Assembly (NCBI GenBank): GCA_028700345.1
Contig: JAQVSW010000046.1
Span: 1-5,920 of the forward strand
DNA from: Candidatus Shapirobacteria bacterium
Lineage (GTDB): Bacteria; Patescibacteriota; Microgenomatia; UBA12405
Length of the DNA stretch: 5,920 nucleotides
Direction: 5' to 3'
The notes under the pieces were generated by a model. That model made no database searches, was not told the origin of the DNA, and saw nothing but the letters and a program-made list of their open reading frames with translations. Below, one piece after another: positions 1 to 4,875 of this stretch. Position numbers and translations under genes: made by a program. Every line of letters starts with the position of its first letter. The stretch's first letter is position 1.

Positions 1-661
1 CAATAAAAACAATGCTCCCGAATTAAAATCAAAAAAATACGAACTGGCCAAAAAACTTAAAACATTACTAGAACAGGGAAAATTAGCAATTCATCTTGAC
101 CTTGATGACGATGAAAAGATTTTATTAAAAGAATTTTTTCTCCTCACCGCCAAGCCCTATTTTATTCTAGCTAATGTTGACGAATCTTCTTATCAAAATA
201 TTGAAGATTCTAAATTGTCCGCCAAAGGCGGATCCGCCTATGGTGGAAAGATTGAAAATTATGATGTTGTTCCTGTTTGTGCCAAAACCGAGTTTGAATT
301 ATCAGAACTTTCGCCAGAAGACAAAAAAAATTATTTAAAAGAACTCGGAGTTGAAAAATCAGGTTTAGAGCGGGTCATCCAAAAAGCTTATGAGACTTTA
401 GGACTCCAGTCTTTTTATACTGCTGGGATTAAAGAGGCTCGCGCCTGGACTATTAATCAGGGTGCCACTGCGCCTGAGGCTGCCGGTGCCATTCATACTG
501 ACTTCCAGCGTGGTTTTATTATGGCCGAGATTGTCTCTTACAAAGATTTTGTCGAAAACAATGGCTGGGAAAATGCCAAAGCCAAGGGTTTACTTCGTCA
601 TGAGGGTAAAACTTACATTATGCATCCCGACGACATCGTCGAGTTTAGATTTAATGTCTAA
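1..661 (+). CDS. ychF: Ribosome-binding ATPase YchF (Obg-like), 3' part
   Basis: This is the C-terminal 219 residues of a YchF/OLA1-type P-loop NTPase; the 5' end lies outside the window and the frame is open from base 2. The family binds ATP rather than GTP and associates with ribosomes in translation and stress control. Visible landmarks are KPYFILANVDE (visible residues 51-61), where NVDE replaces the usual NKxD guanine-specificity motif, then VPVCAKTE, then the TGS-domain signature with AGIKEARAWTI, GATAPEAAGAIHTDF and RGFIMAEIVSYKDF, ending in EFRFNV. The sequence matches the known C-terminus of the family closely. Visible residues 73-82 (SAKGGSAYGG) are encoded by a tandem palindromic repeat and look like an in-frame insertion ahead of the conserved VVPVCA strand. 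The stop overlaps the miaA start by 8 nt. A TTG at 215 is not the real start, because conserved sequence lies upstream of it. Confidence 0.97.
   Translation, partial: NKNNAPELKSKKYELAKKLKTLLEQGKLAIHLDLDDDEKILLKEFFLLTAKPYFILANVDESSYQNIEDSKLSAKGGSAYGGKIENYDVVPVCAKTEFELSELSPEDKKNYLKELGVEKSGLERVIQKAYETLGLQSFYTAGIKEARAWTINQGATAPEAAGAIHTDFQRGFIMAEIVSYKDFVENNGWENAKAKGLLRHEGKTYIMHPDDIVEFRFNV
218..247 (+). repeat. Tandem pair of 15-bp palindromes inside ychF
   Basis: Two adjacent 15-bp units each form a hairpin with 6-bp arms and a 3-nt loop: TCCGCC-AAA-GGCGGA (218-232, perfect) and TCCGCC-TAT-GGTGGA (233-247, one G-T wobble). The 30 bp are in frame and add exactly ten codons to ychF. They are much more GC-rich than the flanking sequence. 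Similar TCCGCC/GGCGGA palindromes are, as I recall, dispersed repeats in some CPR genomes; I cannot check copy number here. Confidence 0.8.
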
Positions 662-1565
662 CAAAATTTTAATTATCTCCGGTCCAACTGCTACTGGCAA
701 AACAGACTTGGCCATTAAACTAGCCAAAAAATACAATGGCGAGTTAATTTCGGCTGATTCTCGCCAAATTTACCAGGGTTTAAATATTGGCACCGGCAAA
801 GACCATCCCCAAAATATCAAAATTCATTTAATTGATTTAATTACCCCCCATCAGAGTTTTTCTGTAGCCCAGTATCAAAAATTAGCCTTTCAAGAAATTG
901 CCAAGATTCATCAAAAAAATAAACTGCCTATAATCGTTGGCGGCACCGGTCAATACATTGACGCGATTGTTGATCCAAACAAATTAACTTATTCCATAAA
1001 ACCAAATAAATTCTTACGTTATTTTCTAAACAGATTACCAAACTCAACCATTCAAAAAATTTATCAAATTTTGGATAAAAAAAATTTTGAATCTCTAAAT
1101 AATTCAGAAAAGCACAACCCCCACCGTCTCATTCGAAAAATTGAAATATTTTTTTCCAAAAAGTCTCCCCCCTCCTTGTTAAAGGAGGGGATGGGGGTAG
1201 ATTGGAATATTCTCCACCTTTCTCTTACCGCCCCCACCTCTTTTTTATATCCCCGTATTGACACTCGTGTTCAAAAACGCCTAAATTTAGGTCTTTTAGA
1301 CGAAATAAAAAAAATTTTAACACAATACTCTTGGTCTGATCCTGGTTTAAATACTCTGGCATACAAAGAATTTAAAGATTATTTTTCTGTAGGGGCGTCG
1401 CTGGCCGACGCCCAAAGTAAATGGACTTTTGACGAGCACGCCTATGCCCGTCGTCAACTGACGTGGTTTAAAAAACAAAAAAATATATCTTTTATTGACA
1501 TTTCTAAATCTAAGTATCAGTCTAAGATTTTTACCAAAGTCAATAAATGGTACAATTTGTCATGA
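654..1565 (+). CDS. miaA: tRNA dimethylallyltransferase MiaA
   Basis: The 303-residue product transfers the dimethylallyl group from DMAPP to N6 of A37 in tRNAs that read UNN codons, the first step to i6A/ms2i6A in the cytoplasm. The length is normal for the family. Visible motifs are the P-loop GPTATGKT (residues 10-17), DSRQIYQGLNIGTGK (35-49), IIVGGTGQYI, NPHRLIRKIEIF before the central loop, and the C-terminal AYARRQLTWFKK. The frame is open upstream to 462, but the ATG at 654 starts MSNKILIISGPT just before the P-loop, exactly where the family begins; the upstream part is a shadow of ychF. The gene overlaps ychF by 8 nt and the next gene by 4 nt (ATGA), so translation is probably coupled. 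No Shine-Dalgarno is evident. Two GC-rich palindromes are translated in frame (residues about 171-183 and 246-253). Confidence 0.96.
   Translation: MSNKILIISGPTATGKTDLAIKLAKKYNGELISADSRQIYQGLNIGTGKDHPQNIKIHLIDLITPHQSFSVAQYQKLAFQEIAKIHQKNKLPIIVGGTGQYIDAIVDPNKLTYSIKPNKFLRYFLNRLPNSTIQKIYQILDKKNFESLNNSEKHNPHRLIRKIEIFFSKKSPPSLLKEGMGVDWNILHLSLTAPTSFLYPRIDTRVQKRLNLGLLDEIKKILTQYSWSDPGLNTLAYKEFKDYFSVGASLADAQSKWTFDEHAYARRQLTWFKKQKNISFIDISKSKYQSKIFTKVNKWYNLS
1167..1197 (+). repeat. C/G-rich palindromic element inside miaA
   Basis: The core is a perfect 9-bp inverted repeat, CCCCTCCTT (1169-1177) and AAGGAGGGG (1182-1190), around a 4-nt loop GTTA. It is flanked by an outer C-run (from 1167) and G-run (1193-1197) that could extend the stem imperfectly. 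It is read in frame as SPPSLLKEGMGVD in the variable loop of MiaA after the LIRKIEIF helix. Its composition contrasts sharply with the AT-rich flanks. Elements of this form, translated as PPSLLKEG, recur in several bacterial genomes as far as I remember. Confidence 0.75.
1389..1413 (+). repeat. GGGCGTCG/CGACGCCC palindrome inside miaA
   Basis: A perfect 8-bp inverted repeat, GGGCGTCG (1393-1400) and CGACGCCC (1406-1413), encloses a 5-nt loop CTGGC and is preceded by GTAG. The GTAGGGGCG...CGCCC form resembles a widespread class of dispersed bacterial palindromes. It is in frame and encodes VGASLADA of MiaA (residues 246-253), in the short linker before the conserved AYARRQLTWF helix. Confidence 0.65.
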
Positions 1566-2536
1566 AAGCTCAAAAAGTTGAAATTACCTATCGAACAATT
1601 ATTTTCACTGTCCTTTTTTTAATTTCCCTTCTTGTTCTTTGGCAGCTGCGTCCCCTTATCCTCACGGTTTTTCTCTGTTTTCTTTTTATGGAGGGTCTTC
1701 ATCCAGCCGTAAACTGGCTCGAAAAAATAAAAATGCCGAGAGTCCTCGCCATTTTACTTGTCTATCTTTTCATCATTGCCGCTTTGAGTTTTTCGGTGGT
1801 AGGTGTCATTCCCGATCTGGTTGATCAATCAACGGTATTGATAAAAAATTTACCCGCTGCCTTAAAAAACATTGATATTTTAGGATTAAATTTTGTTGAT
1901 TTTTCCTCTCAGCTAAAAATTCTAGAAAACCTTCCGGGTAGTATCACTTCTCTTGTTATGGCTATTTTTTCCAACCTTCTATCAATTTTTGTTTTTTTTG
2001 TCATTACATTTTATCTACTTCTCGAAAGGAAAAATTTTGACAAATATCTCAAAAGTATTTTTGGTCAAAAATCATTAAAAGCCATCACTATTTTTAATCA
2101 ACTCGAAAAACGTCTCGGCATATGGGTTGGTGCTCAATTAACATTAATGCTTATAATTGGGATTCTTTCCTATCTTGGTTATGTCATTATCGGAGTAAAT
2201 TTCGCTCTGCCTCTGGCTATTATTGCTGGTATTTTAGAGCTTGTCCCCAACATTGGTCCGACCATTGCTTCAATTTTGGCTGGTATTTTTGGTCTGACAA
2301 TTTCACCAATCACTGGTGTTTTGGCGGTTATCTGGGGAATAATCGTTCAGCAGCTCGAAAACAATTTTATTGTTCCCAAAATAATGAAAGAAGCGATTGG
2401 GATTAATCCCTTAATTACCATTCTTTTAATTGCTTCAGGTGCCAAGCTTGGTGGAGTTGTCGGGGCAGTTATTGCTCTTCCTCTATACATTACGATTGAA
2501 ACTATTTACCGAGCCTTAAATACAGATAAAAACTAG
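1562..2536 (+). CDS. AI-2E/PerM family membrane transporter
   Basis: The 324-residue polytopic inner-membrane protein belongs to the AI-2E transporter (PerM/UPF0118) family. Members export small molecules, act in Na+/H+ exchange, or have unknown substrates, so the substrate here cannot be named. N-terminal hydrophobic segments lie at about residues 10-44, 60-85 and 130-155. An amphipathic, charged middle part follows (about 156-190). The family signature comes next: ELVPNIGPTIASILAG (226-241), then QQLENNFIVPKIM (263-275) and GINPLITILLIASGAKLGG (280-298). The length matches family members of about 330-370 aa. I chose the ATG at 1562 because it forms a classic ATGA overlap with the miaA stop; an ATG at 1547 would add five residues and is the alternative. 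No Shine-Dalgarno is seen. The stop codon touches the 3' end of the convergent rnpB gene. Confidence 0.93.
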   Translation: MKAQKVEITYRTIIFTVLFLISLLVLWQLRPLILTVFLCFLFMEGLHPAVNWLEKIKMPRVLAILLVYLFIIAALSFSVVGVIPDLVDQSTVLIKNLPAALKNIDILGLNFVDFSSQLKILENLPGSITSLVMAIFSNLLSIFVFFVITFYLLLERKNFDKYLKSIFGQKSLKAITIFNQLEKRLGIWVGAQLTLMLIIGILSYLGYVIIGVNFALPLAIIAGILELVPNIGPTIASILAGIFGLTISPITGVLAVIWGIIVQQLENNFIVPKIMKEAIGINPLITILLIASGAKLGGVVGAVIALPLYITIETIYRALNTDKN

Positions 2537-2837
2537 ACTTCAAAGAGATTGTTAAGCCGGTTTCTGTTTATGGACTATCTATCTATTCTCTCTACCTGAG
2601 GCTCTCAATAACCAGATGTTAACGCCTCGATTTGAGATTTCCACCAGAAGGTTACTCGTTTCACCTCGGTATTCCGTAGCCTTGCGGCGTAGGATACTTT
2701 CTCGTCTCTGTAGCAGAGCCTAAAGCTTGCGCCTTACCTTAATTATTCAGGTTCTGTGTTATTTGTGGTCCGGACTTTCCTCCGGGGTGGTGGCGTTAGC
2801 CATGATACCCCGGTTAGCCCTTCAATCTCTTTGAAGT
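2537..2837 (-). ncRNA. rnpB: RNase P RNA, bacterial type A
   Basis: The catalytic RNA of RNase P, which matures tRNA 5' ends, is encoded on the minus strand. The diagnostic 5' core GGAGGAAAGTCCGGACCAC lies at 2783-2765. The 3' core CAGAAACCGGCTTA lies at 2566-2553, preceded by AGATAGATAGTCC (about 2584-2572). The termini form a perfect 15-bp P1 helix, ACTTCAAAGAGATTG (2837-2823) with CAATCTCTTTGAAGT (2551-2537). A P3-like stem CCGGGG/CCCCGG and a GCAA-capped hairpin (minus strand of about 2673-2694, P12-like) also fit. At about 301 nt the RNA is compact. Ends are set from P1 and may be off by a few nt. The L15 region, which normally reads GGUAA, appears changed to GAGTAACC (2657-2650). No protein gene in this stretch is credible. 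Confidence 0.95.
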
Positions 2838-2842
2838 ACCCT

Positions 2843-2848
2843 ATTTTA
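2843..2848 (-). promoter_or_regulatory. Candidate -10 box of rnpB
   Basis: On the minus strand TAAAAT sits 5 nt upstream of the P1 helix, which gives an expected transcription start at about 2836-2838, matching the predicted RNA 5' end. No convincing -35 hexamer is visible; the -35 position would fall inside the terminator loop next to it. The fit is positional only. Confidence 0.45.
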
Positions 2849-2850
2849 CC

Positions 2851-2887
2851 AAAAAATCCCCCTAAGTTTCACCTCGGGGGGATTTTT
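2851..2887 (-). terminator. Bidirectional intrinsic terminator
   Basis: A hairpin pairs AAAAATCCCCC (2852-2862) with GGGGGATTTTT (2877-2887), 11 bp, around a loop of about 14 nt. On the minus strand the stem ends in a U-run (2856-2851) and lies 12 nt after the stop of the 57-aa gene, so it should end that small operon and insulate rnpB. A U-run is also present in the plus direction (2883-2887), so it could stop transcripts from the transporter operon that run antisense through rnpB. Confidence 0.8.
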
Positions 2888-2898
2888 AAAAAAACTAC

Positions 2899-3072
2899 TT
2901 ATAACATAGCTGCATCAGCCGCGGATAAAATTTTGAACATTTTAACTCCGGTTTCAGGATCAATTGCTTCAGCTGCTGGTCGACCGTTTTTAAGGATGAC
3001 TTTTTTGACTTTAGAAACGTCTACCTCAACGGACTTTCTTGATTTAACAGAATAAAATTTGATAACTGCCAT
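2899..3072 (-). CDS. 57-aa hypothetical protein, cysteine-less DUF5679-like
   Basis: The small soluble product begins MAVIKFYSVKSRKSVEV and contains VKKVILKNGRPAAEAIDPET followed by GVKMFKIL. I recognise the arrangement of the DUF5679 small zinc-ribbon family (roughly YCVKC, then KNGRPA, then CPxCGTKMFKI), but every expected cysteine is replaced: YSVKS at residues 7-11 and DPETG at 38-42. If the relation is right, this is a ribbon fold without its metal site; the assignment is from memory and moderately sure. Function is unknown. The start is fixed by an excellent Shine-Dalgarno, AAGGAGGTGA, 9 nt upstream. It lies 37 nt downstream of a single-pass miniprotein gene on the same strand and 12 nt upstream of an intrinsic terminator. 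Together with coding-like composition this makes it a real gene, likely well expressed. The overlapping + strand frame (2756-3055) is a shadow. Confidence 0.85.
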   Translation of the reverse strand: MAVIKFYSVKSRKSVEVDVSKVKKVILKNGRPAAEAIDPETGVKMFKILSAADAAML

Positions 3073-3081
3073 TATACTTGT

Positions 3082-3091
3082 TCACCTCCTT
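3082..3091 (-). promoter_or_regulatory. Near-consensus Shine-Dalgarno of the 57-aa gene
   Basis: The minus strand reads AAGGAGGTGA, complementary to the 16S rRNA 3' tail over ten bases, with 9 nt to the ATG at 3072. It is the only strong ribosome binding site in the window and decides the start of this gene. Confidence 0.9.
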
Positions 3092-3109
3092 GTAATAATT
3101 AAAGCTAAC

Positions 3110-3220
3110 TCACTTCCAAACATAATACAAAGCTACCAGGATTGCAATAGTCACAAAACTAAGCCAAAAACTTTTGAATAAATCTTTACGTAAAAACTGG
3201 CCATATTCATTTTTTTCCAT
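3110..3220 (-). CDS. Single-pass membrane miniprotein (36-41 aa)
   Basis: The minus strand encodes a tiny protein with a charged N-terminus (MEKNEYGQFLRKDLFKS) and one hydrophobic helix, FWLSFVTIAILVALYYVW, ending in Lys. It should insert as a single transmembrane anchor. I do not recognise the family; it lacks the WP-containing motif of SecE. I chose the ATG at 3220 because AAGG precedes it by 5 nt. The in-frame ATG at 3235 would give 41 aa (MKKAK added), but it lies only about 2 nt after the transcription start predicted from the extended -10 at 3252-3244, so it would be leaderless. It is the first gene of a probable two-gene operon with the 57-aa protein 37 nt downstream. Short length limits confidence, but the promoter, the hydrophobic pattern and the neighbour support it. 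Confidence 0.6.
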   Translation of the reverse strand: MEKNEYGQFLRKDLFKSFWLSFVTIAILVALYYVWK

Positions 3221-3243
3221 TTTTGCCTTTTTCATTCAACTTC

Positions 3244-3252
3244 AGTATAACA
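3244..3252 (-). promoter_or_regulatory. Extended -10 promoter for the minus-strand small genes
   Basis: The minus strand reads TGTTATACT, an extended -10 (TGn plus TATACT, 5 of 6 to consensus). Predicted transcription start is about 3237. No clear -35 is seen, as is allowed for extended -10 promoters. Confidence 0.5.
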
Positions 3253-3262
3253 TGGCCTATTT

Positions 3263-3271
3263 TGCTAAAAT
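3263..3271 (+). promoter_or_regulatory. Extended -10 promoter for the DUF4446-secD operon
   Basis: The plus strand reads TGCTAAAAT, an extended -10 with a start predicted at about 3278, some 5 nt before the ATG at 3283. No -35 is convincing. The gene has no Shine-Dalgarno, so the message may be nearly leaderless. Confidence 0.45.
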
Positions 3272-3282
3272 TATCCTAAACT

Positions 3283-3642
3283 ATGTCGCCAAACTTTATC
3301 CTAATTTTTACTATTATTAATTTTTTGGGTTTTCTTTATCTTCTTTATTTAATTTTAACTAAATATCGACATTTGTCTTCTGAAAACAAAGAAGGAGTGC
3401 AAATTTCTGAGGGCATAGAAAAAATAAAACTAATTCGTTTCAACCCTTTTGACGATGTCGGTGGTGATCAAAGTTTTATTTTAGTTCTTTTAAACAAGGA
3501 AAATTCCGGCATTTTACTTACCTCACTTCATCACCGTTCTTTTACCAGAATTTATGCAAAATCGATAAAAAACGGTCAAGGTGATAATATAACTTTGTCA
3601 AAAGAAGAAAAATCGGCTATATTAAAAACTATTAGTGATTAA
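3283..3642 (+). CDS. DUF4446 family membrane protein
   Basis: The 119-residue protein has one N-terminal transmembrane helix (about residues 4-26) and a C-terminal DUF4446 domain with the signature IRFNPFDDVGGDQSFILVLL (51-70), then SGILLTSLHHRSFTRIYAKSI (75-95) and the terminal LSKEEKSAI. The biochemical role of the family is unknown. Members I know are about 150-170 aa and carry a coiled coil between helix and domain; here only about 20 polar residues (27-48) remain, so the protein is a shortened form. The ATG at 3283 starts directly before the helix and has no Shine-Dalgarno. It heads the right-hand operon, and the next gene begins 6 nt after its stop. Confidence 0.88.
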   Translation: MSPNFILIFTIINFLGFLYLLYLILTKYRHLSSENKEGVQISEGIEKIKLIRFNPFDDVGGDQSFILVLLNKENSGILLTSLHHRSFTRIYAKSIKNGQGDNITLSKEEKSAILKTISD

Positions 3643-3648
3643 TTTATT

Positions 3649-4875
3649 ATGAATTCAAAAATATTAAAGACAGGTCTTTATTCCCTCGTATTTGTTATCA
3701 GTACCTTTGCTTCTTATTTATTATTTGCCTCGATTTCTCCAGTTAAAAGTAAATCTGGGACTTCCTCTCCTACTCCCACTCCGATTTCTCCTCCCGAGAC
3801 TGGCTATCTGTCTTTTGAAGGTCCAAAAACAGAAGTTTGTCCCATTAATGGCGAAAAATTTTCTATCGAAGCCAAAAATATTTGGTCTACTCGTCGTCCC
3901 TTGACGGTTATGATTGAAAATCATCTTGACTCCAGACCTCAATCTGGTCTCATGAACGCTGATGTTGTTTATGAAGCAATTGCTGAGGGTGGTATTACTC
4001 GATTTATGGCAGTTTATTATTGCAACGCTACTCGAACTACAACTCAAAAATATGATGTTGGTCCGGTTCGTTCAGCCCGTAGCTATTTTCTTGACTTGGC
4101 TTCCGAATATGCTGATTATCCACTTTATACTCATGTTGGTGGGGCCAATTGCTCGGCGGCTACTCCTGGCGGTCCCTGTACCACCAATATCAAGGCTCAA
4201 GCTGTCGAACAAATTGCTAAATATGGTTGGAACAACAAAGGTACTTGGAGTGATTTATCCCAATTTTCCCTGTCCTACAAGGCATGTCGTCGTGAACCAG
4301 ACCGCACTGGTGAAACCTGGGATACCGAACACACCATGTACTGCTCCACTACTGAGCTCTGGAATGTCGCTGCCAGCCGTGGTTTAACTAATCTAACTGA
4401 AATAAACAATAGCTCTTGGGATAAAAAATTTAGACCCTGGCTTTTTACCGCCGAAGATAAAGCGTCTGAAAACATTGTTTCTACAATTAGTTTTGATTTC
4501 TGGGGAGACAAGGCCTACGCTGTTACCTGGAAATATGATCTTGCCTCAAATCGCTATCTCAGAATAAATGGGGGAGAAGCTGTTGTCGATTTTAATATTC
4601 AACAACCTCTTAGTACCAAAAATTTAATTATTCAATTTGCCAAGGAATCTCGTTCCATTGACGAACACGCCCACAATCTCTATGCTCTCGTTGGTTCTGG
4701 GACTGGTCTTTATTTTAGCAATGGTCAGAAAACTGAAATTACTTGGAGTAAAGCTGATCGTCAAGCCCGGACTATTTTCAAAGACAAACTTAGTGGTAAA
4801 GAAATTAATTTTGTTCCTGGTCAAATCTGGGTAGAAATATTGCCTTTGGGCAATAAAATTAGTTATGAAGGTTGA
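3649..4875 (+). CDS. DUF3048 (YerB-like) exported protein
   Basis: The 408-residue protein has an N-terminal hydrophobic anchor or signal (about residues 9-30), a Ser/Thr/Pro linker (35-50) and two DUF3048 parts. The N-terminal domain shows RRPLTVMIENHLDSRPQSG (82-100), NADVVYEAIAEGGITRFMAVYY and VGPVRSARSYF (137-147), later DTEHTM (225-230). The C-terminal domain spans about 275-405, with AHNLYALVGSGTGLYFSNG and FVPGQIWVEILP. Firmicute YerB homologues are lipoproteins of unclear function; no lipobox cysteine is visible here, so it is probably membrane-anchored or secreted. Six cysteines (64, 125, 168, 177, 213, 232) all lie in the N-terminal half and could form disulfides outside the cell. 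No Shine-Dalgarno precedes the ATG, which follows the DUF4446 stop by 6 nt. It overlaps the next gene by 11 nt. Confidence 0.92.
   Translation: MNSKILKTGLYSLVFVISTFASYLLFASISPVKSKSGTSSPTPTPISPPETGYLSFEGPKTEVCPINGEKFSIEAKNIWSTRRPLTVMIENHLDSRPQSGLMNADVVYEAIAEGGITRFMAVYYCNATRTTTQKYDVGPVRSARSYFLDLASEYADYPLYTHVGGANCSAATPGGPCTTNIKAQAVEQIAKYGWNNKGTWSDLSQFSLSYKACRREPDRTGETWDTEHTMYCSTTELWNVAASRGLTNLTEINNSSWDKKFRPWLFTAEDKASENIVSTISFDFWGDKAYAVTWKYDLASNRYLRINGGEAVVDFNIQQPLSTKNLIIQFAKESRSIDEHAHNLYALVGSGTGLYFSNGQKTEITWSKADRQARTIFKDKLSGKEINFVPGQIWVEILPLGNKISYEG

Noticed and set aside
462..653. Upstream extension of the miaA frame to an ATG at 462
   Set aside because: It lies wholly inside ychF, its translation has no MiaA similarity, and the family N-terminus begins at the ATG at 654.
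1064..1264. Minus-strand frame in miaA
   Set aside because: Antisense shadow of miaA that includes the palindrome; no start signal or family similarity.
218..1413. Palindromes as a CRISPR array or an insertion sequence
   Set aside because: They are three unrelated sequences without regular spacing, spacers or any transposase gene.
1547..1561. ATG at 1547 as start of the transporter
   Set aside because: It adds only five residues. The ATG at 1562 forms an ATGA overlap with the miaA stop; the choice is not certain.
2866..2871. -35 box for rnpB (TGAAAC on the minus strand)
   Set aside because: Poor match to TTGACA and located in the terminator loop; not supported.
2756..3055. 99-codon + strand frame
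   Set aside because: It runs antisense through rnpB, the terminator and the 57-aa gene, and the product looks like no protein.
3110..3235. Membrane miniprotein as SecE
   Set aside because: It is too short and lacks the conserved WP-containing motif before the helix; only one hydrophobic segment is shared.
3721..4047. Minus-strand 108-codon frame, and similar frames at 4275-4511 and 4624-4905
   Set aside because: All are antisense to the well-supported DUF3048 gene and have no start signals.
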